Of a stretch of 64,000 bases of DNA, positions 8,767 to 16,884 are shown in pieces; position 1 is the first letter of the stretch, and every line of letters begins with the position of its first letter. The notes under the pieces were generated by a model that had not been told where the DNA came from, ran no database searches, and saw nothing but the letters and a program-made list of their open reading frames with translations. The DNA comes from CAZSSH01 sp964609825 (lineage in GTDB: Bacteria > Verrucomicrobiota > Lentisphaeria > Victivallales > Victivallaceae). The position numbers and the translations under genes are program-made. The stretch covers positions 124,001 to 188,000 of the forward strand of contig CAZSSH010000011.1 of assembly GCA_964609825.1 (NCBI GenBank). The letters are read 5' to 3'.

Positions 8767-9165
8767 ATGCCTCGTATTATTGGTGTTGACATCCCGGGCA
8801 ACAAACGCATCGAGTTTGCCTTACGCTATATCTATGGCGTCGGCCCGGTCAAAGCGTTGGAAATCGTCGAAAAAGTCAAGATTCCCCGCGAGCTCAAAGC
8901 AAAAGATCTGACCAGCGACCAAATCGCTCAGATTACCTCTATCCTCCAAAATGACATCATTGTCGAAGGTGACCTGCGCCGGGTTATTGCTGCCGACATC
9001 CGCCGTTTGCAGCAGATCAACTGCTACCGCGGCACCCGTCACCGCCGCGGCTTGCCGGTGCGCGGTCAGCGGACCAAGACCAACGCCCGTACCCGCAAGG
9101 GTAAGAAAATCACGATCGGTGCGATCCGTGACAAAACTCAGCGCAGACTTGCTGCCAAGGCTTAA
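8767..9165 (+). CDS. rpsM: 30S ribosomal protein S13
   Basis: 132 residues starting MPRIIGVDIPGNKRIEFAL, with the H2TH-type N-terminal region (YGVGPVKALEI) and the basic C-terminal tail containing TRHRRGLPVRGQRTKTNART. S13 contacts the 30S head and the P-site tRNA. The length is slightly above the usual ~118-125, mostly in the tail (KGKKITIGAIRDKTQRR). AGGAAT lies upstream of ATG 8767. Confidence 0.97.
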   Translation: MPRIIGVDIPGNKRIEFALRYIYGVGPVKALEIVEKVKIPRELKAKDLTSDQIAQITSILQNDIIVEGDLRRVIAADIRRLQQINCYRGTRHRRGLPVRGQRTKTNARTRKGKKITIGAIRDKTQRRLAAKA

Positions 9166-9199
9166 GGTCGCTTAAACAATTGATGAGGAATTTATAATC

Positions 9200-9652
9200 A
9201 TGTCTGAAAAAGAAAATACTGAAGTAGTGCTCGAGTCCGGCGCTGCGGCCACCGCCGCTCCGGCGGCTGCCGCCGCCCCCAAGGCCCGCGGCAAAAGCGG
9301 TCGTTACATCCCCTCCGGGATCGCCTATATTTTGGCGACCTTTAACAACACCAAAGTTACCTTTACCGACTTGCACGGCAACGTGATCTGCTGGTCCACC
9401 GGCGGCAAAAACGGCTTCAAAGGTTCCCGCAAAAGCACCGCGTACGCCGCTCAGGTGATCGCCGGTGACGCCGCCAAAAAGGCGCAGCTCTTGGGGATGA
9501 AAGAAGTCGAAGTGCGCATCAAGGGACCGGGCGCGGGTCGTGAGTCCGCGGTGCGCGGGATCGCCGCCGCCGGGATCGAAGTTAGTGTGATCAAAGATAT
9601 TACGCCGGTGCCGCATAACGGTTGTCGTCCGCCAAAACGTCGTCGTGTCTGA
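9200..9652 (+). CDS. rpsK: 30S ribosomal protein S11 with Ala-rich N-terminal extension
   Basis: 150 residues. The S11 core starts at about GRYIPSGIAYILATFNNT and ends with DITPVPHNGCRPPKRRRV, the signature tail. The first ~35 residues are an acidic then Ala/Pro-rich extension (EKENTEVV, then an AATAAPAAAAAP tract), longer than in most S11 proteins. It is a platform protein of the 30S subunit that contacts the mRNA exit region. In many bacteria rpsD follows; here the next gene is rpoA. Confidence 0.96.
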   Translation: MSEKENTEVVLESGAAATAAPAAAAAPKARGKSGRYIPSGIAYILATFNNTKVTFTDLHGNVICWSTGGKNGFKGSRKSTAYAAQVIAGDAAKKAQLLGMKEVEVRIKGPGAGRESAVRGIAAAGIEVSVIKDITPVPHNGCRPPKRRRV

Positions 9653-9659
9653 CGCGACG

Positions 9660-9690
9660 TCCGGGAGCTTGGCTTTTGGCCGCTCCCGGA
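9660..9690 (+). promoter_or_regulatory. Hairpin between rpsK and rpoA
   Basis: TCCGGGAGC (9660-9668) pairs perfectly with GCTCCCGGA (9682-9690); a short GGC/GCC stem can extend it into the loop. No T-run follows, so it is more likely an attenuator or processing element in the 103-bp gap where rpsD is expected than a full terminator. Confidence 0.5.
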
Positions 9691-9755
9691 TATGAGTATG
9701 GTTTGTTAATTGTTTATCAATGCTGACACAGCATAATCAATTTGGAGGATAAAAT

Positions 9756-10772
9756 ATGACTGCTGCAATCGGATTCCCGATGCCCAAGTCGATCGTTACG
9801 GATGAAGCGACTTCGACGGAGACATATACTAAATTTATCGCCGCGCCGTTTCAAAGCGGTTTCGGTCATACTTTAGGGAACTCTCTCCGCCGCGTGTTGC
9901 TCTCCTCGCTCGAAGGAGCGGCGATTTCGTCGGTGCGCATCGATGGGGCCAAGCACGAATTTGATTCGTTGGATAATGTGGTCGAGGACGTCACCGAGAT
10001 TGTGTTGAACCTCAAAAAAGTTCATTTAAATCTCCACGCCGACGGCGTCAAGACTTTGGAAATTCGCAAAGACAAAGCGGGCAAAGTCACCGCCGGCGAT
10101 ATCGTCTGCGACAGCACGGTCGAAGTGTTGAACCCCGATCAGGTGATCTGCACTTTGGATAAATCGGTGCCCTTCCGCGCCGAAATCGAAGTCATTCGCG
10201 GCAAAGGCTATCTGCCCGCCGAAAAGAATACCGCTCAGCGCGCCATCGGCACCATCCCGGTGGACTGCCTCTTCAGCCCCGTCACCCGCGTGAACTATCA
10301 GGTCAAGCAGGCGCGCGTCGGCGAAGAAACCGAAATGGACAGTCTCGAGATTGAGATCTGGACCGACGGCCGCATTTCTCCCAAAAACGCTTTGGAAGAA
10401 GCCGCCAAAATTTTGCGCGATCACTTGCAGCCCTTTATGGGCAACCAGGTGGTCGAAAAGGATGTGGTGTTGACCGAGGAAGAAAATCGCATTTTCAAGA
10501 TGCTCGCCCATGACGTCGAAGTTTTGGACCTCTCGGTGCGCGCCATGAATTGCCTTAACAGTGCCAATATCAAGCTCATCGGTGAGCTTTGCACCAAGAC
10601 CGAAGGCCGGATGCTGAAGTACCGCAATTTCGGCAAAAAATCGTTGGATGAAATCAAAGAAAAAATCGAAAAATTCGGATTGGAGCTTGGTATGAGCTTC
10701 AGCGAGCGCATTATGGCCGCTTTGGACGCTGAGTCCGCTCGCATTCGGTCCGAGGGTGAGGAGAAAAAGTAA
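9756..10772 (+). CDS. rpoA: DNA-directed RNA polymerase subunit alpha
   Basis: 338 residues. The N-terminal assembly domain has FGHTLGNSLRRVLLSSLEGAA, and the C-terminal domain (from about residue 250, LDLSVRAMNCLNSANI) has the helix-hairpin-helix DNA/activator-binding fold with LLKYRNFGKKSLDEI-like sequence (MLKYRNFGKKSLDEI here). The alpha dimer nucleates RNA polymerase assembly and its C-terminal domain contacts UP elements and activators such as AraC-type proteins. GGAGG at 9744-9748 precedes ATG 9756. rplQ starts 2 nt after its stop. Confidence 0.98.
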   Translation: MTAAIGFPMPKSIVTDEATSTETYTKFIAAPFQSGFGHTLGNSLRRVLLSSLEGAAISSVRIDGAKHEFDSLDNVVEDVTEIVLNLKKVHLNLHADGVKTLEIRKDKAGKVTAGDIVCDSTVEVLNPDQVICTLDKSVPFRAEIEVIRGKGYLPAEKNTAQRAIGTIPVDCLFSPVTRVNYQVKQARVGEETEMDSLEIEIWTDGRISPKNALEEAAKILRDHLQPFMGNQVVEKDVVLTEEENRIFKMLAHDVEVLDLSVRAMNCLNSANIKLIGELCTKTEGRMLKYRNFGKKSLDEIKEKIEKFGLELGMSFSERIMAALDAESARIRSEGEEKK

Positions 10773-10774
10773 TC

Positions 10775-11161
10775 ATGCGTCATAGAGTAGACACTTTTAA
10801 GATCGGTCGTTCGCCGGCCCACCGTCGTGCAATGTTGGCCAATATGGTCAGCAGCTTGTTCGAAAACGGCACCATTACCACCACTTTGGTCAAGGCCAAG
10901 GAAGCCCGCCGCTTTGCCGAGCGTTTGATCACCATCGGCAAAAAAGGCGATTTGCACCGTCGTCGTCTGGCGGTCTCCAAGTTGCGCGACAAAGATGCGG
11001 TCAAAAAGCTTTTTGCCGAAATCGCGCCGCAATACATGGATCGCAATGGCGGGTATACCCGGATCCTCAAACTCGGTCAGCGTCGTGGCGACGCCGCCGA
11101 AATGTGTATGTTGCAGCTGGTCGGCGCCGAAGCCGCGGTTGCGACTGCCAAAGCGGAATAA
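10775..11161 (+). CDS. rplQ: 50S ribosomal protein L17
   Basis: 128 residues beginning MRHRVDTFKIGRSPAHRRAML, the standard L17 start, with TTTLVKAKEARRFAERLIT and a C-terminal GDAAEMCMLQLVG. L17 is a large-subunit protein near the exit tunnel region. It is the last gene of the operon, 2 nt after rpoA and followed by a strong terminator. The start is supported by the GAGGAG in the end of rpoA. Confidence 0.97.
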   Translation: MRHRVDTFKIGRSPAHRRAMLANMVSSLFENGTITTTLVKAKEARRFAERLITIGKKGDLHRRRLAVSKLRDKDAVKKLFAEIAPQYMDRNGGYTRILKLGQRRGDAAEMCMLQLVGAEAAVATAKAE

Positions 11162-11180
11162 TCCGTTTCGTTACCAATTA

Positions 11181-11214
11181 ATCCCCCGTGTTACATCAAT
11201 GCGGGGGATTTTTT
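11181..11214 (+). terminator. Rho-independent terminator of the ribosomal/rpoA operon
   Basis: ATCCCCCG (11181-11188) pairs with CGGGGGAT (11202-11209), followed by a run of T. Confidence 0.85.
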
Positions 11215-11236
11215 CTTGTTAAAAAAGGAACGAAAA

Positions 11237-11896
11237 ATGAAACTCAAAGCAAATGATCGATTGTTGTTGATCGGCGATTCGGTGACTGACGCCGACCGCG
11301 CCCGGCCGGTGGGGGAGGGGTTGTTTAACCCGCACGGGAGAGGCTATCCCAACATGGTTTACGGTCTCTTGACCGCGGTTTACCCCGAGCTTAATTTGCA
11401 CATCATCAACAACGGAATCAGCGGCAATACCGTGCGCGACCTCAAAAACCGCTGGCAGAGCGACGTCTTGGATCTCAAGCCCGACTGGGTGACGGTGATG
11501 ATCGGGATCAATGATGTCTGGCGGCAGTTTGACTGCCCGGATATGCCGCAGCTGCACGTATTGCCCGACGAGTATGAGAAAACGTTGCGTGAGTTGATTG
11601 CCGTGACGCTGCCCAAGGTTTCGGGGATGGTATTGATGACGCCGTACTTTATTGAGAGCAATCCCGCCGATGCGATGCGTGCCCGGATGGATCAATATGG
11701 CGCCATCTGCCGTAAAATCGCCGGCGAGTTTCCGGTCGAGTTTGTCGATACGCAAGCCGCGTTTAACGAGGTCTTAAAGTATCATCATTCCTGCTTTTTC
11801 GCTTGGGACCGGGTACACCCCAATATCCCCGGCGCCAACGTGTTGGCCCATGCTTTGCTCAACGCCCTTGGCTTTGACTGGAGTCACCGCGCCTGA
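11237..11896 (+). CDS. SGNH/GDSL-family hydrolase (cytoplasmic esterase)
   Basis: 219 residues, no signal peptide. The SGNH blocks are in order: GDSVTD with Ser15 as nucleophile, GISGNTV (Gly of block II), GINDVW (Asn of block III) and DRVHPN (Asp/His of block V). Members remove acyl groups from sugars or lipids; a carbohydrate deacetylase role fits the surroundings but is inferred. ATG 11237 was chosen over the upstream TTG because AAGGAA (11225-11230) sits 6 nt before it. It is a single gene between the rplQ terminator and a shared terminator with the convergent BNR gene. Confidence 0.88.
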   Translation: MKLKANDRLLLIGDSVTDADRARPVGEGLFNPHGRGYPNMVYGLLTAVYPELNLHIINNGISGNTVRDLKNRWQSDVLDLKPDWVTVMIGINDVWRQFDCPDMPQLHVLPDEYEKTLRELIAVTLPKVSGMVLMTPYFIESNPADAMRARMDQYGAICRKIAGEFPVEFVDTQAAFNEVLKYHHSCFFAWDRVHPNIPGANVLAHALLNALGFDWSHRA

Positions 11897-11910
11897 TTTT
11901 GCTTGTCATA

Positions 11911-11946
11911 AAAAAACCTCCGCCATTTTTTGACGGAGGTTTTTTT
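11911..11946. terminator. Bidirectional terminator between convergent genes
   Basis: AAAAAACCTCCG and CGGAGGTTTTTT form a stem flanked by A and T runs, so it works in both directions for the SGNH hydrolase gene (+) and the BNR operon (-). Confidence 0.85.
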
Positions 11947-11953
11947 GTTTCAA

Positions 11954-13150
11954 CTAAACCGGGATTTGCATGCGGTAGACGTGATAGGTGTCCTCCCAGA
12001 CAAAGTCGATGACGTTACGCTCTTCGTCAAGGTAACCGTCCGGATAGTTGAGCGAAACCCCCGGAGTATCGTCGCGGACGAGCTCCTGTTTTTTTTGCCA
12101 GCTTTGCATGTTGTCGCGGCTCTCCCACAACGACAACGGGTTGCGCGCCGACATGGTAAAGCTGCCGTTGTCGCATTTACCGTTGTTGGGGTTGTGAATC
12201 AAAAAAATCCGGCCGTCACTGTGTTTTAACAAGTTAACTTTGGCAGACGGGTTGGGAATATCCGTCGGTACCGGCGGCGTCCAGTCGATCCCGCCGTTGT
12301 GCGACTCGCTGCGGTAGAGGATGCACTCGTCAAGCGAGCGGAGCAGCATCACCAGGTGATTGTCCTCCGGCTCGACGATCCTGGGCTCGATCAAATGCGA
12401 GTTGCCGCCATGGGTCACATAGCCGCTCCGGCGAAAGGTTTTGCCGCCGTCGTCGGAAAGGATGATGCCGCAGACATAGCGGTGGTTGCGGTGGGCCCAC
12501 TCGCAGCCCTTTTGATACAGCAAACCGGAGTCGCTGCCGAAGGGGAGCTCGGTTTGTTGTCCCGCCCGCTTGCCGACCAAACAAGCTTGCGGGCTGCGGC
12601 CGTTGGACGGGTATCCCCACTCCTCGCCGACATGCTCAGGCCAGCTCACCGGAAATACCCAGCGCCCCGACTTCAAAATAATGCCTTTGTTGACCCAGAC
12701 GTTGTCCACCCCGCCGGGGATGGAGTGGGGAGTGCTCCAACTTTGGCCGTGGTCGCGGCTGATGCTCACATAATTGCGGTGCCCGGTCATCCATTCGCCG
12801 AAACGGTAAGTTTCGAGAAAGGCCCAAATGGACCCGTCGCCCGGGGTGAATAACTCGGTGGTGAAGAGCCCCAAGTGCGGGTGCTGAAATCTTCCGGCGT
12901 CCTGCCAGGTCTCCCCCCGGTCGCTGCTGATCCTGATCACGGTAAAATTGCCGTCGGCGGGCTCGCTGAAGCCGCCGGTGGTCCAAGTGGCGATCAAATG
13001 CCCGTCGCCGGTGGTGCGCAGGAGTCCTTCGCGCGTCCACAGCCGGATGCCGCTGTCGGCCCAAGGGTAACCGTCTTTGCCGGGCCACAGCTCATTGTTG
13101 AGTGCGGCGGGATTGATTTTTCTCGGGGTTTTGATATCATCGTTGCTCAT
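11954..13150 (-). CDS. BNR/Asp-box protein, sialidase-like, no signal peptide
   Basis: 398 residues forming a six-bladed beta-propeller of the sialidase superfamily: Asp boxes SSDRGETW, SRDHGQSW and SDDGGKTF are visible, with EPRIVEP in the middle. Known relatives include exo-alpha-sialidases (GH33) and other families on the same fold, so the substrate cannot be fixed; I do not see an unambiguous Arg triad. No signal peptide, implying action on an imported oligosaccharide. Last gene of the operon pseudopilin (15758) - beta-helix (15035) - BNR, 37 nt after the beta-helix gene, ending at a shared terminator. Confidence 0.8.
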   Translation of the reverse strand: MSNDDIKTPRKINPAALNNELWPGKDGYPWADSGIRLWTREGLLRTTGDGHLIATWTTGGFSEPADGNFTVIRISSDRGETWQDAGRFQHPHLGLFTTELFTPGDGSIWAFLETYRFGEWMTGHRNYVSISRDHGQSWSTPHSIPGGVDNVWVNKGIILKSGRWVFPVSWPEHVGEEWGYPSNGRSPQACLVGKRAGQQTELPFGSDSGLLYQKGCEWAHRNHRYVCGIILSDDGGKTFRRSGYVTHGGNSHLIEPRIVEPEDNHLVMLLRSLDECILYRSESHNGGIDWTPPVPTDIPNPSAKVNLLKHSDGRIFLIHNPNNGKCDNGSFTMSARNPLSLWESRDNMQSWQKKQELVRDDTPGVSLNYPDGYLDEERNVIDFVWEDTYHVYRMQIPV

Positions 13151-13187
13151 GTTGGGAAATTCTCTGTTTTATTGATTGGGAATTGGC

Positions 13188-15035
13188 TTATTTAATTAAA
13201 ATATGGTCGGTATTGACGCCTTGCCGTACCGGCGATATCTCTGGGGCGAGTTTCTCAAAACGGTTGCCTGACAGCTCGATATTGCCCGACTCAACGATAT
13301 AAATACCGGATGCCGATTGCTTGAGCTTGGCATCAATTTTGGGGTGAATGCCTTTGGCAAAGGGGTTGATGATGAGATTGTCAACAACTTTGACCTGATC
13401 GGCGTTGCCGATGGCAATTGCAATGGCACCCGGGTCGATGATCCGGTTGTTTTGGATCAAAATATTTTGGATCGGCCGGATGCCCGGGGCCTGCTGCCAT
13501 GACTGGTGGCAGGTGATGGTGTTGATGGCTCCGTTGTGGAGATTGTACTCCATGCGGCCGTGGAGGCCGTTGGCGCAATTGGTGATCGTGTTGTCGCGGA
13601 TGATCAGGTTGCGCGCGGTCATACCCTCCATAAAATACCAGTCGGTAACAACTTGGATGGCGTTGTAGCCGGTGTTGTAAATTTGGTTGTTTTCGACCGT
13701 GGCGCCTTCGCTGCGGATCAGCATGCCGCGGGCGAGGGTGTCGTGCAGACGATTGTTGCGGATCACCGCGCCGCTTCCTGATTGCACATAACTTTGGATC
13801 AAATCGGACTGCTTGACCTTGACCGGACGGTCAAGCTTGAGTTTCAGCAAGGTGACAGTCCCCATAAAATCGGTACCGGAGACTCCCTGATTGCGCCACT
13901 TGGCGGGGAGTTGGCGTGCATCGTCGATTTCTTTGGCGTCAGTGATGAGTGTTTGGGTTAATATTTGGGCGCTGCCGATGCTTTGCATGTCATTGCTCCG
14001 GTAAAACTCGATGACGGTATTGGTCCAGTCTTCTTTGGCAAAGGACTGGACGACGGTGATTTCATGATCGTTTTGTACGCTCCATACATAGGAGAAAAAA
14101 CCGTGAATGTTAATTAAATCGTCGCAGGACCATGCCCAGTCGCAATTTTCGATGATCGGCCCGACGGCGGTTTTGATCGAGTGAAACAAATCGGCATTGC
14201 AGGTAATCAGACGCCGGGTGCCGGGACGGCGGGTCACTTGACAGTTGAAGTAACGGTGATCCCCTTTGCCGCCGTGCTCGGTAAAGGCCATCTGGGGGGC
14301 GTTGTACACTGTAATGTTGCGCAGATGACATGTTTCACTCTCCACAAGATTAAATGCCATGCGTTTGGATCGATCCGGAAATGCCATGCGGTAACCGGGG
14401 GCAATGCCGCAGTCATAATTAAAAATATAGTTGTTTTTGAGCTTGATTTGATAACTGCCGTCGGCGTTTTTGCTGAAAGCGGCGACATAGTCGAGCCAGT
14501 CGCCGGCAAAATAACCGTCGGGAGTGAAGAACGGGGCTTTCATATTCCCCCCCGCTTGCCACGTCTCCAGGGGCGGAAAGCCGGGGTCGAGCTTGACGGT
14601 CAAGGTGCGGTTGTTGCGGTCGATGGCGGTGATGACCCCTTGCGAGTACGAGAAGGGGTTGGCATCGACGGTGAGGCCGTCAATGGTCACATTGACACAA
14701 TTTTTGAGGACAACGGCATCCTGCCGAAAGGTGGCGTCGATCCACAATGTCGCTCCGGCGGCGTTGATGGTAAAGTCTTTGATTTGATACAGATAAATAC
14801 TCTTGGCATAACCCTGCTTTTGCCCAACCCGGTAGTTGCCGGGCTTGACAGTGTACTCTTTGGCTCCCGAGCGGATGGCGGCGGCGAGCTCGTCAAGCAT
14901 TTTGACCGTATCGGCGGCCTGTTGGTCTTTGACTTCCTGGGTCCAGGCGGCGATTTCGGGCGGGTAGGCAAAGTTTTCCTCCGCGGTTACGGCAAGACCG
15001 CACAACAATAACAGTAAACTTAATAATGTTTTCAT
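13188..15035 (-). CDS. Secreted right-handed parallel beta-helix protein (polysaccharide lyase/hydrolase-like)
   Basis: 615 residues with a clear signal peptide (MKTLLSLLLLLCGLAVTA, cleavage near A-E-E). The body has repeated short strands with N, G and I/V at regular spacing (for example VTIDGLTVDANPF, NNRLHDTLARGMLIRSEGATVENNQIYNTGYNAIQV), typical of PbH1 coils as in pectate lyases, GH28, GH110 and related families. I cannot assign catalytic residues. It lies 6 nt downstream of the pseudopilin gene and 37 nt upstream of the BNR gene. Likely the extracytoplasmic depolymerising enzyme of this locus. Confidence 0.8.
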   Translation of the reverse strand: MKTLLSLLLLLCGLAVTAEENFAYPPEIAAWTQEVKDQQAADTVKMLDELAAAIRSGAKEYTVKPGNYRVGQKQGYAKSIYLYQIKDFTINAAGATLWIDATFRQDAVVLKNCVNVTIDGLTVDANPFSYSQGVITAIDRNNRTLTVKLDPGFPPLETWQAGGNMKAPFFTPDGYFAGDWLDYVAAFSKNADGSYQIKLKNNYIFNYDCGIAPGYRMAFPDRSKRMAFNLVESETCHLRNITVYNAPQMAFTEHGGKGDHRYFNCQVTRRPGTRRLITCNADLFHSIKTAVGPIIENCDWAWSCDDLINIHGFFSYVWSVQNDHEITVVQSFAKEDWTNTVIEFYRSNDMQSIGSAQILTQTLITDAKEIDDARQLPAKWRNQGVSGTDFMGTVTLLKLKLDRPVKVKQSDLIQSYVQSGSGAVIRNNRLHDTLARGMLIRSEGATVENNQIYNTGYNAIQVVTDWYFMEGMTARNLIIRDNTITNCANGLHGRMEYNLHNGAINTITCHQSWQQAPGIRPIQNILIQNNRIIDPGAIAIAIGNADQVKVVDNLIINPFAKGIHPKIDAKLKQSASGIYIVESGNIELSGNRFEKLAPEISPVRQGVNTDHILIK

Positions 15036-15041
15036 ATCATC

Positions 15042-15758
15042 TCAAAGTTTGGGGACACAATAATCGGTGCCGAAACGGCTTTGGCCGTACCGGTAGGCGT
15101 TGATCGACTGGACATGACCGTCGCCGAAAAGATAGGGCACCATAAAATTGTGCCAGTTGAAACCGTCTAATTTGGGGGTGGTGCTGCTTTGGGGTGTGCT
15201 GCCGACGGCGCTGGTTTCACGCCCCACCACCATATCGGCGGGACGGTGCCACATGATGATGATTTTGCCGGGAGAGCTTTTGGTGCGGTTCCACATGCCG
15301 TGAATCGACTCGCCGGTGATGGTCGCAAAACTCGCGCTGACGTAGTCGGGCAGGACCCGGCCGTTGACCTGATAGCTGCGAAGCTCGGTGTCCGGCATGC
15401 TCAGGCGCTCGCCGGCGGCCCGCTCGGTGTCGGAGGGGCAGGTCAAAACTTTGACGCCGCGGCCGTAGGCGCGGTTGGCATCGGGCATATCGAGGCGGCC
15501 GGAGAGGTATTTGCCGTAAATGAGCATGGCATCCCAGACTTTATACGGGACCGGACTGGCGGTATAGCCGGCGGGCAAACGCTTATTGTCGCCGGTGTAC
15601 ATGGTCAGTGCGAGGCCGATTTGCTTTTGATTGCTGGTGCATTTGATGGTCTTGGCCCTTTCGCGCGCCTGATTCAAGGCGGGGAGCAGCATCGACGCCA
15701 AAATGGCGATGATTGCAATAACAACCAGTAACTCGATTAAAGTAAAACTCCGTTTCAT
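15042..15758 (-). CDS. Pseudopilin-like protein heading the beta-helix/BNR operon
   Basis: 238 residues. MKRS|FTLIELLVVIAIIAILASMLL is the prepilin N-terminal helix with Glu at +5 and Ser, not Gly, at -1. Lys/Arg- and Cys-containing KCTSNQKQIGLAL follows, then a C-terminal FGDGHVQSI motif of the pseudopilin family abundant in planctomycetes and lentisphaerae. I chose ATG 15758 over an upstream in-frame ATG (15806) because GGAG (minus strand) lies 6 nt before it and the short basic leader is then normal. First gene of a three-gene operon; its promoter carries possible AraC half-sites. Probably an exported surface or periplasmic protein; its molecular role is not known. Confidence 0.9.
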   Translation of the reverse strand: MKRSFTLIELLVVIAIIAILASMLLPALNQARERAKTIKCTSNQKQIGLALTMYTGDNKRLPAGYTASPVPYKVWDAMLIYGKYLSGRLDMPDANRAYGRGVKVLTCPSDTERAAGERLSMPDTELRSYQVNGRVLPDYVSASFATITGESIHGMWNRTKSSPGKIIIMWHRPADMVVGRETSAVGSTPQSSTTPKLDGFNWHNFMVPYLFGDGHVQSINAYRYGQSRFGTDYCVPKL

Positions 15759-15828
15759 GAATTCTCCGTTTGCTTGGTGTTTGACGTTTTTTTGATTGTG
15801 ATGCATCGGAATTCCGTTCGTTTTGTAT

Positions 15829-15857
15829 ATTATGCCCCAATTTTACCGTTTTTGCAA
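15829..15857 (-). promoter_or_regulatory. Predicted promoter of the pseudopilin/beta-helix/BNR operon
   Basis: On the minus strand TTGCAA (15857-15852), 17 bp spacer, CATAAT (15834-15829), with start expected near 15822. Confidence 0.5.
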
Positions 15858-15878
15858 ATCAAATTGATGTTAAATACA

Positions 15879-15905
15879 GGACATCGGATATTAAATTTGG
15901 GACAT
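15879..15905. promoter_or_regulatory. Candidate AraC-family operator: direct repeat GGACAT, 21 bp apart
   Basis: GGACAT at 15879-15884 and again at 15900-15905, in a 187-bp divergent intergenic region. A start-to-start distance of 21 bp is two helical turns, the usual spacing of AraC/XylS half-sites. The site lies upstream of the minus-strand -35 box and about 40 bp before the AraC-family gene. Confidence 0.45.
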
Positions 15906-15945
15906 TTCGGTTTGGAATTTTGCAAAAAAGGTATATTTTAATGGT

Positions 15946-16884
15946 ATGGCAAATATTGATATCGAAAAATCCAAAGAATTTAACGTGCTGGTCAGCCCGG
16001 TCATCTCCGGGCTGGCTCCTTTGTGTCTCGATGAGCTGGGTATTGAGCTCACGGTTACCTGTTTCGGCGATTTTATCAATCCTCAAAAGGTCAACATCAA
16101 TGATCATGAGCACCCGTGCTATGAGTTCGCCTGGTTGATCAAAGGCGAAATGATTTATCTGGTGGACGGCAAGAAGCTGATTAACTCTGCGGATAACGGT
16201 CAGGCCTTTTTTTTGCCGCCCGGCCGTTTGCATCGGCGGTACAGTGAGAGCGAGGTGTCGATCATTCGCAGTTTGGAGCTGGCCATTGACCCGGTGAATT
16301 CCGCCGGAGCCGAATTTGTAAAAGAGCTTAACCAAATTTTGGAGGAGCGCTTGTTTTGTTTCCGGTTTTCCGCAGAGCAAAAGACACGGCTTGGTATGCT
16401 GGAAAATGAGTTGTTTGGCACCCGACCGCTCAATGCCTCTTTGGTGCGTCACGAGCTGGCGGCATTTTTGATCGATGTCATGCAAAGTTTGTTGCCAAAC
16501 GACTGGAGTCCGACTCTGGTTGCCGCCAATCAGAATTACTCGCGCAATGATATTACCGATTATATTATTATGCGCATTGATGATTTGGTGAATCGGCCGT
16601 TTGAGATGAAAGCTTTGACTTTTTATTTTAATCTTTCGGGGCGTCACCTCAACCGGGTGTTTTTTGACAAGTATCACATGTCGATTCGCAAATACGCCGC
16701 CATACGGCGCTTGCATCACGCCGAGCGGTTGCTGCAAAATCCGGCCAACTCGGTCGGAGACGTGGCCAAAGCTTTGGGGTTCAACAGTACAAGCTACTTT
16801 ATCAGCTTCTTTAAAAAGCATAAAAAAATGACACCGGGTGAATATATCGCGCTGCATCAGTTGCAGTCGTCAGCGATGGGATGA
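15946..16884 (+). CDS. AraC-family transcriptional regulator
   Basis: 312 residues. The N-terminal ~170 residues form a cupin-type sensor domain (HPCYEFAWLIKGEMIYLVDG, FFLPPGRLHR). The C-terminal ~100 residues contain two helix-turn-helix motifs, the second being VGDVAKALGFNSTSYFISFFKKHKKMTPGEY, the signature of the family. Divergent from the pseudopilin/beta-helix/BNR operon, hence very probably its activator in response to a released sugar. ATG 15946 was chosen; ATG 15941 is out of frame. A TATATT at 15932-15937 lies so close that the transcript may have almost no leader. Its last 15 nt overlap the 3' end of the convergent GntR/LacI-type regulator. Confidence 0.92.
   Translation: MANIDIEKSKEFNVLVSPVISGLAPLCLDELGIELTVTCFGDFINPQKVNINDHEHPCYEFAWLIKGEMIYLVDGKKLINSADNGQAFFLPPGRLHRRYSESEVSIIRSLELAIDPVNSAGAEFVKELNQILEERLFCFRFSAEQKTRLGMLENELFGTRPLNASLVRHELAAFLIDVMQSLLPNDWSPTLVAANQNYSRNDITDYIIMRIDDLVNRPFEMKALTFYFNLSGRHLNRVFFDKYHMSIRKYAAIRRLHHAERLLQNPANSVGDVAKALGFNSTSYFISFFKKHKKMTPGEYIALHQLQSSAMG

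Noticed and set aside
14181..15011. A 276-codon plus-strand frame opposite the beta-helix gene
   Set aside because: Antisense to a protein with a clear signal peptide and beta-helix repeats.
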